Source: Dallia pectoralis (Eukaryota > Chordata > Actinopteri > Esociformes > Umbridae). Taken from it: a DNA stretch of 64,000 nt. This document shows positions 11,401 through 24,800 of the stretch, one piece after another. The position numbers and the translations under genes were made by a program. The stretch's first letter is position 1. Every line of letters starts with the position of its first letter. The notes under the pieces were generated by a model. That model was not told where the DNA came from, made no database searches, and was given only the letters and a program-made list of their open reading frames with translations. The stretch spans positions 12,766,145-12,830,144 of the forward strand of contig CM055743.1 of assembly GCA_029465975.1 (NCBI GenBank), read 5' to 3'.

Positions 11401-13285
11401 GACGGAACGAGAGAGAGAAAGAGAGAGCGAGTAAGCGAATGTGATGTGATATTGGCAAAGTGTGTATCTGTCTGTTAGTCTGTGAGCCCATCTGTCAGAG
11501 CCTGCGTGTTCACCAACGTCTGCGCGTCATTTCGCTCTGCAGCAATTATTTTCACACCCACATTGTGTCAGATTGCTTGCTGTGACTGTTGTGTTCGCTG
11601 TTCCTGGAGCTGCCCTGAATCCTGTGTAGTCATAAAGAGAAGATCCCAGCTGGCTGTTCTTCCAAAATCGTGTTGTTGTAAAGAAGAGATCCCAGCTGAC
11701 AGTTGTTTCAAAATGAACTGGTGAAGTACAGGTGATGGAGTACAGCACAAAGTCTTTCTCTCTCTCTCTAATGCAGTTTAAATGAAAATGTCTTGATTGA
11801 AATGAAGAACCACGAACATAAATAAAGTGTAATACACTGCCAAAATAAACAAGTAGAATAAATAGCGACAGCAAATCAAGTAAACAGTATCTCTCTATAT
11901 ACAACTACGTCTTAATCCTTCGCCGTCTTCATCTCTATCTCTTGCTGTCATTCTGCTACTATCTTTCCGGGATGTCAGTAACGCTCACAGATGAAGGGGT
12001 ACTTTAAACACGAACCAACAACACTTACTCAACATCCTGTAAGACAACAGGAGTGGAAGGAGAACTATTTGAAAAACTATTTGACCTCGACTTCTGGGGC
12101 GGCCTGGGACTCAAATACACGGACCAGCTATCAGACCAATATAAATCAATAGATAACAGGCACAGACAACCCAGATCTACCAGGGAAGCTCAGAAGTGTG
12201 GCGCTATCAGATGATTAAAAGGCCGCTGGCATTTATTTTATACGGTTCTGACTCCTCCACAGCGGCCTACGGGTGTATTGGGTCAAACCTGCAGGTTAAG
12301 TCAGCACCGGCTTACACCCTTTTAGGGTGATACTAGAAACCTGGTTGGCTACATATTGCTGTATGGTGAATGAACCTAGCTTTCTCACACCTTCTCCATA
12401 AGATAGATGGAAACTCTCACAACATTATTTGGATGAAGTGCAGGGGTAATGAGGCCAGATGCAGAGATCGATATAATGTTTGTGGTAATTCATTAAAATT
12501 AAACAAACATCAAACGCCGTACTTAAAACATGTACACTGACTTGAAAATACAGTGCGCTTATCAAAGTGACAACTAATCAATCAAAACAACCCGGTAATA
12601 TATATATAATCCTCACATTCACCTCTAACACAGACCGTTACTTCAATAATAATACAAGACTTATTTCTGTTTTGTTGTGGTGTGAATCAAAAAACATATT
12701 TGGGTTAAAATATCAGAATACTTACATTTATTTTTGTATATGTTTAAGGAAATAGTGTTGGAAAAGTGGATTATTACATTGAAATGTCTCAGTAGAATGT
12801 CACCCGTTAACTGAATTTACATAAAGAATTACATATAGAACATGGTTAATATAGAGTATTATCTCTTGTTTTTACCCTTAACCACCAGAATAACCTCAAT
12901 CTTGTTGTTTATTACTGTTCTAAAGTAAGCTTTCACACCAAATGGCAGTGATTATCTCCAGCTAGGTCCATTAATTGGGCCGACATTTTTCACAAGAGAC
13001 TTGTAGTACTGTTCAAAATGTTCTGGAAGTGAGTGAGCATGCGTGCCTGTGTGCGTGTAGGCATTCGCGTGAGACCGGACCTTACATAGGAAATAATGAG
13101 AAATCTAGTATTGGACATCGTAAAATAACACTTTCGATTTACACCAGGGCAAGTAGTAGTCCAAACCACGATGGGAGGAGCAATCGGGATCTGATGATGT
13201 CATCCTGACGATGTCATCCTAATAAGTGCCCAATACATGACGGACCTCAAAGGAATCGTGTTGGCAAGAATGAAATCAACGAGGT
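8461..13285. other. Long stretch without recognised genes
   Basis: Only short open frames occur. It contains a TA run (8461-8475), a (TG)n run at 9171-9188, a four-copy 13-bp repeat at 10605, a G run near 10980, and a direct repeat of about 36 bp at 11633/11680 (both with agatcccagctg). Around 12430-12640 the order of words (aaaattaaacaaac, acaactaat, cacattcacctctaa) is reminiscent of the LTRs elsewhere in the window, but no ends were found. Some of this may be unique intergenic DNA. Confidence 0.4.
10605..10656. repeat. 13-bp tandem repeat, four copies
   Basis: The unit gatagatgacatt is repeated four times without change. It is a short, recent-looking expansion. Confidence 0.95.
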
Positions 13286-13291
13286 CATTAT

Positions 13292-13550
13292 TGAAAAACT
13301 AAAACAGACCTCCAAATTCCCCAGATCTTAATCCAGTCGAGGATCGGTGGGATGTGCTGGACCGGCAAGTCCGATCCACAGCAGCTCCACCTCGCAATTT
13401 ACAGGACCTGAAGGGTTGGCTGCAAATGTGTTGGTGCCAAATACCACAGGACACTTGAGGGGTCTTGTAGAGTCCATACCTCAGCGGGTTGGCGCTGTTT
13501 TGGCGTCGCGGAGGACCATGTTCATGTTTTGGCACACCAGTGTGGATTGA
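13292..13550 (+). pseudogene. Tc1/mariner transposase C-terminal fragment
   Basis: The plus-strand frame reads PPNSPDLNPVED followed by RWDVLDRQVRS and APPRNLQDLKG, then after a frameshift LRGLVESIPQRVGAVLA. This is the end of a Tc1-like DDE transposase of a different family from the one at 6.5-8.5 kb. The segment PDLNPVED holds the usual position of the third catalytic acid. There are no terminal repeats close by. It is a fragment with at least one frameshift and cannot be functional. Confidence 0.85.
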
Positions 13551-13559
13551 TACAAGATG

Positions 13560-16500
13560 GCAGACAAATGCCTGCCAAAATCTTTAGCATCAAACTTTCA
13601 TGAAAACAGACAGCCCGTCGTTGCCAGTTTATGTCTACCCTATTGATAAAATCGTGTCATCATTTTTTGTGTGGCACTCATTTAGCAGAAAATTGGATCC
13701 CAAGATTAAAGTTAGGAAAAAATTCAAGGATGGCTTAAATTTCTCAAGTGGAATAATACCTACTATTTACATAGTATATTGAAAGTGAGATTTTGCTTAA
13801 GCGCTTGCAATCGTAACTTAATTCAATCATATTATTCTATATCTCGGTGGGATATGTAGAAATGTTTGATCTCCTTCGACCTCCCGGAAAATTATGCAGA
13901 AATGTGCAAAAGGGCAACAGTTATTGGATGATGCAAGTGCTTTTGTTACTCTATTCCCTAACGAAGAAAAATAAGCTGCAGAGATGCCAAATGCCATAAT
14001 TTGATTACAAAAGTGAAAACAACATCTGTGCATTATAAAGTAAAATGCAGTTTGAAGATTGGAGAGTGATGTCTTACCAACGGATTCATATGGGTTTCTT
14101 TTCTTCTGCTGAAATCTATTTATTTGAAGACTGCCATATACAAGATATTTACAGACATTAATTTTAACGGCAGAGTTATGTGAAGATGTCTGACTCATTG
14201 CGGTTTGATGTCTGTTGTTGTCTGTGTTTTTTCCCAGAACGGGTTGCCAAAACATTGTGCCTACTCTCAAATACTTTGAGCATTTCATTGAGCCAACCTG
14301 AAGTAGCAGATGGATATGGTATGTGCTTTTAGAAATATTTAGTCGTTCTTTTTTATTGCATCAGACAATCTCAGTCTGTTGCAGAAGAATGATTGAAAAG
14401 TTGCTATTTAAACCCAGTTCTGTTTGAAAATGTTTTGCATTTTGTTTGCAACTTACTTGATTTATTTTGAAGTCATAGTATCCGGGATTGGTAGTTGAAT
14501 TATAATAAACAAATAGACAAATTGTATCACCCATTATAGGATTATGTTTCTAACATACGAATTAACAGGATGCAACTAATTTTTTTGGTGAATTAACAAA
14601 CAGAAACCAACTTGAACAAAGTGTACATTTTATGGATTGGCTTTGGGTTAGTTTTATTGCCACCCAGCAGAGGCCACTGTGTGCAAACATCTTGCAATGC
14701 CAGGACATTTGACATCATTAACCTAAATCCTTGACATGAGCACACAAACACACACCAATGACATTACCATGGAAACATCTATACAGTTGCTGGAATAAAA
14801 TAGTTCTTATTTTGTTCTATTCTGTGATTCTGACCATGGATGAAAATGTTACTTAGCATGCTCTCGCTTCATTTGAAACATACTGTAGTTTCCAGTGTTT
14901 ATTATTGAATGTCTTTGTAGTCCAGGAGTTAACAACCCTTGTCCAGAAACCAGTGTTGGCTCGCCTATTAGAGCACTACGGATTGGTCCAACATATTTTT
15001 AATGGCTTTTTTTTATGTATAGATTGTTATAAAATAAGTGTTTGAACAGTTACGTTTAAAAATCTTTTTTCCGAGACAGGCTTTTCAGTTGTAGTTGCCT
15101 GTATGAACAATTTGCAGTGGATTGACTACCCAAATCTGAATACTGTGTTTTCCACAAAAGCTACAATAATCAGCTAACAGGCGGGGTAACTCGTTTTGAA
15201 CACAAACAGGCAAAATTCTCACCCCAGCTAGCCATATGTTAGCAAAGCTAATATAACAATACAGGTTGTCTAACGCAACCATGCTTGCTTAAATCTATAT
15301 ATTTGCACTTATAGTATATGTCTCTAATTTATTTGCACTATGCTAAATTGGATAGTAAAGTGGCAAAACAGTTTCTGCTAAATGAGCATAAATGAGCTGT
15401 ATGTCTACCTAAGGCAATGAATTTGTCCGCTTGATTACCTCATGCCACGGCAATGTCAAAGTCTATGGACTTTTAAGCAGTGAACTACAATACCGTAGGA
15501 TCAGAAAAATCAATTAATTTTGTTGCATCTGGAAAGTAGAAAAGATGAACAACCACTTATAAAAGGCATGTTTCAGTTACTGGACTGCAGTCAATAATAT
15601 TATTATGATCACAACCCATTGATGCATTTCTTTATTATTCTTTGTACTTTTATTGTAAATATTACAGCCGTTCCCCTTAATGTGTGCTGCTGTGTTGACA
15701 CAGTAACGACCCAAACAAATCGATTGAACATAGCACATATGCACATATTGTTATCGAATGTTAGCTTAGTCAATGGTAAAATATGTCAATTGTTCAAATT
15801 CCTGAAAAGTGATTGTTTTATGAGAAGAGGTCATCATCAGGTAGGGGATTATTGGAATGTAGTCTGTTCATTTAACTGAAAGTGAGACATCTCAGACCCT
15901 ACTGAGATCTTACCAACCAACTGTTCAAACCCACACTAAGAGCCATCTCACTTCCTCATCTTCACACTGACCATGGCGCTCACAAACAAAAGCTTGCCAA
16001 AAACCCCACAATGACTGCTACTTAAACAGTGATTTGCAGGCTAAGCAAATTGCCGTAATTCTTCCACAAACCCCAGCTAGATGGATGACATCAACAAGAC
16101 AAACCCGTAGACACTCTACCGCATCTCACCTTTGGACCGGACTAATGTCTTGACAGAAAACAGGTGTGTGGGAAGAGACGTTGGAAATGCTGAAGCACTG
16201 GCAGGCAAGCTTAATGGATCAGAAACAAACAACAAACATATCAATCTCCTTCCCTGCATTTGTTTTAAATGCTCGTTTGGTTTCCATGTGAAAATCACCA
16301 GCTTGGGCACCTTCGATGAGTCACACATGGCTCCTGTTCCATTTATCTAATAAACAGGCGGGGAAATATCACAGCCATTTGTCTTTGAAATAATCCTGCA
16401 TTCAAAACCTGCTTTATGTTTGTTTGTTTTTCCTCGGCCAACATGTGTGCGCAAATTAGAAACAGGCTTGAATACATTTCAGGACCTGCTAATGAGATGA

Positions 16501-17040
16501 AACAGAACACCATTAATAATTAAAGCAAGCTCAGAATCAACCGGCCTTTGTAGATAAACTCCAAACCAATTGGTTACTGCGGCGAAACAAAAGAAAAAGA
16601 AAGTCCATCTGATCCAAGACTTGATGAGAAAGTGAAAATCCACAAACCACTCCTAACCCCTGCTTTCTTTCTTAATAGAACTGCTGTATGCCACATTAAG
16701 TGAGAGAAAGAAAAGCAGCTGTAAGTTGTTGAACCTGTGTTGATGAGTGTCAAGTAACAAAAAAGCTTCCAATTTACTAGACATGAAAACTATATGTTAT
16801 CTGTCATTTATAGGCATTCACATACATGTATGCAGGTTGGCATGCCATAGAAAATATCCTGGTGCCTTATGGAACAGCAACAGCTGAGACAGGACAAGAG
16901 TCCACTGTGATGTGACTGCATGGCCGGCCCTGACCCATATAATGCCCTAGGCCAGATTTTAGCTGGTGCAACCCAGCCAATTTTACCAGCAGTTATTGTG
17001 TTCATACTCAGGTATTCTCAAATGCTCTTTCCCCCATAAC
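13560..17040. other. No recognised gene
   Basis: The sequence is AT-rich. A 153-codon open frame on the minus strand (13827-14288) has no motif, low-complexity bias or neighbours to support it. The end near 16920-16990 (ggccggccctgacc) resembles the inner part of some hAT derivatives, but no paired end was found. Confidence 0.4.
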
Positions 17041-17385
17041 CTCGGTCATATAATCCATGCACTCAAATGTCCTACCTGCTAAACACACTTTCATCTTTGT
17101 ACATCCTGTACATAGATACTCACATTTTTTTATACATTTGTTATTGCCTTATTAATTCTGCTCAACGGAACTACATATATCATATATATCCTCGTCCTGT
17201 ATAACTTGACCCTGCATTGCCTTGTGTCCCATTTCTATTTTCACTCTTATGTTCTGTGTATTTATTGTGTATTGTGTATGTTGTCCTGCACATTTCTTCG
17301 CCTTATCTTGGCCAGGTCACCGTTGCAAATAGGAATTTGTGCTCATTCGGCCTACCTGGTTAAATAAAGGTAAAACATTTTTTAT
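17040..17385 (+). mobile_element. LINE 3' end (L2-type tail)
   Basis: The segment ends with the phrase cttggccaggtc, then tacctggttaaataaagg, followed by a T/A-rich run. This is the 3' end of a very common L2-like LINE family of salmonid-type and other teleost genomes. No coding sequence of the element remains. It abuts another LINE end in the opposite orientation. Confidence 0.7.
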
Positions 17386-17391
17386 AAAAGA

Positions 17392-17690
17392 ATCAGAATT
17401 AGGTTTATTGCCAAGTTTGTTTACACATACAAGGACTTTGTTCTGACCCAAAGCTGCATCATTTAAGACACAGATTTGTCAACATACAAGAACAGGGCAA
17501 ATAGAGAAACTAAGGGCAGACTAGTGCAGGAGGCATGTTCCTTAGACTCACTGCCGTAGGGAAGAAGCTGTTCATGTGACGGGATGTTTTGGTCTTGATA
17601 GACAGTAGTCGTCTGTCAGAGGGGAGAGTTCTGAATAGTCCGTTACCCGGATGGGAGGGGAGTGCATCCCACCACATTTTATAGCCATGA
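17392..17690 (-). mobile_element. Jockey-superfamily LINE 3' end with C-terminal codons
   Basis: On the minus strand the peptide SHPGNGLFRTLPSDRR is followed by SIKTKTSRHMNSFFPTAVS, the extreme C-terminus of a widespread fish non-LTR reverse transcriptase protein. It is followed by a short 3' UTR that ends at agaatcagaattaggtttatt (written on the plus strand from 17392). The same UTR start recurs at 61148. It is 5'-truncated, and I do not commit to a clade name beyond jockey/Rex1-like. Confidence 0.7.
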
Positions 17691-17734
17691 TTATTGGTTG
17701 TTCTCAATCAACTCGGCAAATATGTGAACTCAAG

Positions 17735-18545
17735 TGGCAAACAGAACACATCACTCCGGTTCTTAAATCTTTGCACTGGCTTCCAGTCAGTTACCGAAAA
17801 GATTTTAAAGTTTTGTTTGTAGTCTATAAATCTCTGAACGGTCTGGGCCCTGAATGCATTTCTGATATGTTTGAAGATTATAAACCAAGCAGGGCTGTGA
17901 GATCATTGAACTGAGGACAGCTAGTAGAGCCCAGAGTCCAAACTAAACATGGTGAAGCTGCATTCAGCAGTTACGCTGCTTGCAACTGGAATAAATTACC
18001 AGAAGATCTTAGACGTGCCTAAAAACATCTCTCTTTTCACAGGCGTATGACTGAGCGCTTAAACTTTATCACACTGTTAAGTCTATTTTTTTTTTCTATC
18101 CCTCATTGAATTGCCCATTTGATGTTTTTATTTGGGGATTTTTCTGATGCATGGCATAAATGAAAACCTGTAATGTATAAATAAAAGATCTGCAGTTCTA
18201 AAGACTTCTGGGCCATGTTCTAAAGACCTAAAAAGTTCTAAAGATCTCGACCAGGTTCTGAAGACCTGAAAAGGTTCGAAAAACCTTTTGAATAAAGTAC
18301 TTAAGACCTGGAAGTTCTAAAGACTTCTCGGCCAGGTTCTAAAGACCTGAAAAGGTTGAGAAGACCTGTTGAATAAAATGTACACGGTTAATACTGACGT
18401 AATGTTTTTCTTAATGCCAGTAAAAAGGTTGCTATGAATATAAAATGCATGTATTTTATAATTTTTTATTATTTTCTTTTGTAAAGCACATTGAATTGCT
18501 TCTATGTATGAAATGTGCTATATGAATAAACGTGCTTGCTTGCAT
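17735..18545 (+). mobile_element. L2/Rex1-type LINE 3' fragment
   Basis: The plus strand reads HITPVLKSLHWLPVSYR, then FKVLFVVYKSLNGLGP and YISDM-like residues. This is the conserved post-RT C-terminal region of L2/CR1-type LINEs. A stop follows near 17914 and more family-like residues continue to about 18040. The 3' UTR carries a degenerate internal repeat (18195-18375) and closes with gtaaagcacattgaattgc...gtgctatatgaataaa, a typical 3' end for this group. It is 5'-truncated, and no RT motif is present. Confidence 0.75.
18195..18375 (+). repeat. Degenerate tandem repeat in a LINE 3' UTR
   Basis: Variants of ggttctaaagacctgaaaag recur about five times, with two longer near-identical blocks (around 18195-18290 and 18310-18375). 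It looks like local expansion within the LINE tail. Confidence 0.7.
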
Positions 18546-18639
18546 CCCACTAATCTCCCAGAGTGGGACAAAACTCTGACAATATTTAAGAAACAAGTGC
18601 AGACTTGTTTTTTAATGCAAGAAGGTCAAAAGGTCCATG

Positions 18640-18850
18640 TTTGTCATGTTTGTTGATGGCAAATGTGGAATATTCGCATTTCCACAGAAAGTTCCCTGCC
18701 ATCAGTTTCTGGCAGTCCATCATGGGTTAAAGCAGTACCCAGAGCTTCACAGTGCTCTAACAAGTCTTCTGGTTCAAATCTTCTGGCCTCTAATACCTTC
18801 CATGTTGCCATGTGTGTATTCTGGCTTTCTTCATCAGCCTTGAGCAAGTG
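18640..18850 (-). pseudogene. hAT transposase-like C-terminal scrap
   Basis: The minus strand reads RRFEPEDLLEHCEALGTAL, then LPETDGRELSVEMRIF. This fits the segment that precedes the dimerisation domain in hAT proteins of the ZMYM-associated type. The following sequence toward 18550 has a possible weak continuation broken by stops. No terminal repeats were found. The assignment rests on residue style only. Confidence 0.4.
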
Positions 18851-18899
18851 GTTTGCACTTTTCCTTCTCTATTTAATTTGAAATCTTTATGAGAAAAGA

Positions 18900-21090
18900 T
18901 TTTGCAGCAGAAGCAGTACAAACAATCTCTTCTGTTTTTATACATTAACCAGATTCTTTTCATTTTTACTCCATTAACTAAGACTCAATTTGAATAGTCA
19001 TGCTGGCACCTTCTCCCCTCTTATTTCGGAACTGTGAAACAGTCCTCTGAGAAACAGTTCTGTTAGATGGGGTCTGCAGGGTATATTCTTTGGCATAGCC
19101 ATTTTGCTTGATGCCGAGCTGGGCTGTGCTGAGGCAGAGGCTTCTCCGGATGGCCCAGGATTTGCAGGGAGGGTATAGTATTTTAAATCTGAAGAGAAAA
19201 GTTGAGCATGTATGTGACCACTGGGTGTTATATTATATTAATTAAAAAGCTGTTGCTGCTGATGAAACCCAGCCAATGATAGCACCTAAGTTGCACAGCC
19301 TATTTATAGTCTTCAGTCACGTGGTTACTATGACGCCCTGGTGGGCAAAACATTGTGGCTAGCACTAGCAATTAAATGGAGCGTCTGCACAAGCCGGTAA
19401 CATTTTCTACTTTTCAAGTCCATAATTGTTTAGATCACCTCACAAAAAACGAAAAACAAAGGTATGCTAACAAACTGCAGGTCTGAGGTTTAAACTAGTG
19501 TGTGGGCATTTCATAAAAATAAGTTGTCGATCAATGGCGGACAATGCAATGATTTGTTTTGCCTGCCAGGGGTCGTTCCCATGACTGTGACGACACGTGA
19601 AAACTGAATAACAATCTAAACACAAACAGCAAGAAAATGACATCTAGCATTAATGCACAAAACACTAAAGTATTACATTGGCACCTTAGGATATGGAATT
19701 AGAAAAACATTTAATTTACTATTACAAGCAGTGATCTTTTTGGCTAGCTAGACTAACAGGCTACGTCAATAAAAATTTATGGATATGTCTGGTTTCTGAG
19801 GCAGACAGTCTTTCCCTCAATATTTAAAGGTTTGATTAACCGTTAATCTCGGCAAAATGATTTTTTTTAAATCATACAATGTGATTTTCTGGATTTTTGT
19901 TTTAGATTCCATCACTTAGAGTTCAAGAGTACCTATGATAAAAATGACAGACTCATACTTGCTTTTTAAGTGGGAAAACCTGAAAAAAATCGCCAGTATA
20001 AATATATACTTGTTCTCCACACTGTATATAAACAGCTGTGATGTTAATGTCAAAATTAGCAAAACCTTAATAAATAAATATCTGTAATGCAATAGGAACC
20101 TTTCAGAAATCCCTTCCTCTTTTCTTCACCTGACTGCTAAACCTTAACAACATCTTGTGATGGGCATTCCAACTGGTTTTTGGGGAGCAGACTCATGTGG
20201 CATTCTGAACTGCTCTGTTTAAAATGCCTAAAAGTAACCGAAAAAAAAGATAAAAAGGACACATACCAAATGTAAAGAGAAAAAAGTACAGTTTGAATTA
20301 TGTTACAATAAATACAAAATAAAAAAATACATTTAAAAGGTTACAACTTTCCTCTCCCATTTAGTGTGACTTAATATTTTGAGACAGCATTATTTTTTAT
20401 CTGTCATTACCCTTTTGGAAAACACGAAACACTCGTTCCTTAAAGATTTTATTGATTTTGCAGTGCGGATATACAGTTTTGTAATGCATACTTTTTAATT
20501 TATTCAGCAAATAGCTGTTGTTTCAGCTTAAACAATTAGGAAATTAACTGATTCTTTTTTAATAAAAGCATTAATAATGAAATATATATTTTAACAAGTT
20601 ATATTACACAATTTATTTACAAAGGATTTGCAAGTGATGAATCAGGAGAGAAAAGAGAAACACAATCCCAAATCAATGACCAAAACAACTAAATATTCCA
20701 AGACATGAGAGTTAAAAACGAACCTCTGGGTCTGTCCCTTTCACATGCATCCAATTATGACCTAATTGGCCAGGATAAAACAGTTGATTTAGGACATCAC
20801 TTAAGACTGACTCAAATTAGCCGTGGAGAATGTGAACCCTGAGAATGCACATCATAGATGAAAGCAAAAAACAAAAAAATAAAAGGATATGGAGTGCATG
20901 TGACTTTGTAGCACTAAATGTCATATACAGTGATAAAACATGTGATTATCAGAGAACTACGGTGGCGCAACTATATTAGTGAAGCAAACAAAAGTAAAAA
21001 AACACAACAACATTAATACACAACACGACGACATTATAAAAAACTAAACATTTATAAAACGCTGCATTTCAAAACACAATCAACAACTTA
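18900..21090. other. AT-rich stretch with no recognised feature
   Basis: Only short open frames occur, and the base composition becomes strongly A/T toward 20280-21080. No inverted ends, LINE tails or exon-like frames were seen. Confidence 0.4.
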
Positions 21091-21093
21091 CAA

Positions 21094-21442
21094 CACCACA
21101 ACATTAACTGAGAACACAACAGTATTAGCCCAAAACACAACAACATTAACTGAGAACACAACAGTATTAGCCCAAAACACAACAACATTAACTGAGAACA
21201 CAACAGTATTAGCCCAAAACACAACAACATTAACTGAGAACACAACAGTATTAGCCCAAAACACAACAAAATTAACTGAGAACACAACAGTATTAGCCCA
21301 AAACACAACAACATTAACTGAGAACACAACAGTATTAGCCCAAAACACAACAACATTAACTAAGAACACAACAGTATTAGCCCAAAACACAACAATATTA
21401 ACTGAGAACACAACAGTATTCGCCCAAAACACAACAACATTT
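21094..21442. repeat. 42-bp minisatellite, about eight copies
   Basis: The repeated unit contains aacattaactgagaacacaa followed by cagtattagcccaaaacac. Copies differ at only a few positions. Because 42 is a multiple of three, all frames without a stop stay open and give artefactual 14-residue repeat proteins on the minus strand (LLCFGLIL...). It is not coding. Confidence 0.95.
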
Positions 21443-21514
21443 GCAGAAACGCAACATTTCAAATTGCTCAAACCGGAAGTGCTCCAGTTTTGTCATAGTG
21501 TTTTTATCAAATCT

Positions 21515-21871
21515 CATCTCATCTTCAAACGCTTATCCGGGGTCGGGTTGCGGGGGTAGCAGCTCTAGCAGGGGACCCCAAACTTCCCTTTCCCTGGCAA
21601 CATTAGCCAGCTCCGACTGGGTCAATCCCGAGGCGTACCCAGGCCAGTGTGGAGATATCATCTCTCCACCTAGTCCTGGGTCTTCCCCAAGGTCTCCTCC
21701 CAGCTGGACGTGCCTGGAACACCTCTCTAGGGAGGCGCCCAGGTGGCATTCTTACTAGATGCCCGAACCACCTCAACTGGCTCCTTTCTACGCAAAGGAG
21801 CAGCGGCTCTACTCCGAGTTCCTCTCGGATGACTGAGCTTCTCACCCTATCCCTAAGGGAGAGGCCAGCCA
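21515..21871 (-). mobile_element. Rex3 LINE, 5'-truncated, copy 2
   Basis: The minus strand encodes MAGLSLRDRVRSSVIREEL, then RSQLRWFGHLVRMPPGRL, ARPAGRRPWGRPRTRW and the normal C-terminus. It ends in a short GATG-type tail. The target duplication ttttatcaaatct (13 bp) is exact at 21502-21514 and 21872-21884. At 357 bp this is the shortest of the three copies. The frame is open throughout, suggesting recent insertion. Confidence 0.93.
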
Positions 21872-21884
21872 TTTTATCAAATCT

Positions 21885-24800
21885 GTTCTTAACAATTTCC
21901 AGATTGACTGAGATTACGTGTTACGGTAATGAAGGACTGTTGTTAGTATTTGCGAGTTTCAGATGTTCTTGCCATAATATGGACTACTTCAGGACACTAA
22001 AGACAAAGACATAGACTTCTGTATACCTACCTGTTCACCCTCCATAAACCCACCCTAATGCATTCAGAACAAAAGTAATGCCACAAGGCACACTGTTTAT
22101 TGTAAAGCCTACCATGTCACAACCCATGAAGATGACTGAGAGAATGCAAAACACTTGCAGGTCATCAATACGATGGGCGTCCTTCAAGAATCTACAATAT
22201 AAAATGTATTTTGATCTGTTTAACACTTTTTTTGATTGCTACATAAGTCCACGTGTTATTTCATAGCTAAAATGTCCTCACTATTATGCTACAATGTGTG
22301 CAATACTTTTTACTGCAGTTTAGTCTCATCATAACACACTGGTGAAAAAAAGACGTCCAGACCTCATTTCCTATGGGATTTATTGATTCTGCTAGGTGAA
22401 TGTATACCTGCTGTAATAACCCTGGGAAGCTGTCCATACAAAGGCATGTTACGAGCAAATGGAGGCTCCATATTAAAACCAGTACGAAACTCATGACAGC
22501 TCCCTTTAATTGATGGATGTTCCTGGAGTGTTTGATGATTGCCAACCTGCTGGTAATGTGAATGCATGAATCATTCCCTCAGTTGTAGCTGCCGAGGCAC
22601 TCTGCTCGATTCATGGACTGACAGGGGAAAGAGACATCTGAAAACGCCCACGTGGAAATTCACACAGAGAAAAGGAAGATAGTCTCGGTTAATAAATGTT
22701 ACCGAATACACCAATATTACAATGGCATTTATGTGGGATTTGATAAAGGTTGCGTGTGGGAAGGGGGTGTGGGTTTAGTGTGTGTGTGTGTGTGTGCGCA
22801 TGTGTGTGTCATGACCGAGGAGGACAACTGCACGCAACACTGCGTCTCACTACTTGATTTCACACATGCTGACAATTTTATAATAACCAAAAAATGTTAT
22901 TGCTTTTTTAATAACTTGGCAGGAATTGTCTGTGAGGATTAGCCCACGCTTCCTATTGGACAAGATCATGGGAGGGCGGGAGTAAGGATTTAGGAGGCTT
23001 AGCAGCCTTTGTTAGATTTCAGAGAAAAAAACGAGTAACGATGTAATAAGAGTACAAAACTGGTGGCTTAAATTTCCTGCCCAGTAAGGTGATAAATAAA
23101 ATGATTTTCGGGTCATCAATCGAACCCTACTCAGGTCACCTTCTGGTGCCGTTATTAGGGCAGGGGGTCATCAGATTGTTACCACAGAAGGACACAGGAC
23201 ACAAAATACCAACGGACAGACGGAACCACAAACAAGCCTGTATGTGTATTCTCTCTCCCGAAAAATTGACACATTCACAAACAACCGTGCAAACTGCAAA
23301 ACATGACTGCGCCGAGAACGCCGTACTCTGGAAGAAAAACTCTGGCTGCAGGATCCCGACAGGCACTTTGTCTTACGTCCTTGGGTATTTCACAGAGAAG
23401 AACCTTTCCTTGTCTCAACTGCTTCCAGATGTGGAATGTCAGAGGCGATCTGTTTTAATGATGTCAATTGGATGCATGAGGTGTCCTTTCAGAGTGGACA
23501 TAACCCGTTCCAGCTTTCTTCATAAACATCCACTCTTCAATAGAGTTGCTAAAAGGCTCTTTTTTCATAACTCCATACCGGGCTCTGTTCACTCATTGTA
23601 TCCTCACTGAAACCACGAATATGACCATGAGCGATCCAATATGTGGAAGTACAAGAGCGCAGACGCACTGAAAGTGCTCCGAACAACACACAAGCACACG
23701 TGTGCACGTGATCAGAGCATAAGCACAAGCCAGCACATGCTTGAACAGAAACAAACACAGATCAGGACCTCACATTTGCACGGTCAAACAGCCAGGTATA
23801 CATTACACAAAGGCAACAAGCAAAGTGGCCTTCTATCCGATTCAATTAGGTAATTTGTTCATCAAAGAGGTAATTTTCTTTGTCGAATCGTAAATGTGTC
23901 TTCACTGATGATTTCCAAGCAAAAATCAGCCCACACTGAGTAAGTGTTTACATCTTGCCACCAAACTCTGGCATTGTGACCGTTGATTACTGTTTATTTA
24001 TATGGCTTTCATTCCTCAATTAGATTTCAGCCAATTACTTTTGATGTGCCGGAAATCTTATTTCACCGAATGACTAACAGATGTTTAAAAAAAATAGATA
24101 ACCTAGAACGATTGCTGCTTATGTTGCATTCTGCTTAATCAATTTACCAACTAAACAATACATCCCTTAAAATATAGCTCTGTGAGTGACATGAGAGGCA
24201 TCTAGTGGCTAATAATGCTTCTCCGAACATCCATAACACAGAATGCTACATTTTTTAAATAGAATCAGTCATTGACTTTTAGGAAAACTATTCAGTGCAG
24301 TGTTGCATTATGATCCGTCACAGAGACTGACAGGGCCTGGATGGCCAACACAAACAGCTAATCTTCATAGTCAGGCAGCAGGAAAAGTAAAACGGTCCAT
24401 GGTAACAAAAATAGTTGACATAGAACCCCAGCCCATTTGCTGTTCATCCACGTTGAAGTCATGAAAAGAAGTCTTCAAGACAGGAGTGTCCATAACAATG
24501 AACACTTTTCAGAAGCTAAAAGCGCAAACAAATAACGAGAAAAAAAATTAGTTTCAGTTCAGAGTAAAACTTATTAAATGAAAACAAGGGAGACAAGTTA
24601 GTTGGCTGTAAAATCCACCGATATGTTTTGTCTGAGAGATTACTAATGCTCGGAGGTGTCTGGCACCAAAGCAGCCATTAAAATGTTTGGAACTCACTAG
24701 TCTATGGGTAAAGCTTTAATCTGAGATCCAGATAAGACTATTGGAATACCAACCGTCCAGAAATTATCGGGCTTGGAACAGAAATTCAAATGTCTACATA

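Noticed and set aside
13827..14288. 153-codon minus-strand open frame
   Set aside because: AT-rich DNA with K/N/S/C-rich translation and no recognisable motif. Likely chance.
21069..21471. Two long overlapping minus-strand frames with 14-residue repeats
   Set aside because: Both are translations of the 42-bp minisatellite in different frames. No start context or unique sequence supports them.
23089..23610. 173-codon plus-strand open frame
   Set aside because: No domain, signal or composition supports coding. The opposite strand is also open in part, and no splice or promoter context was seen.
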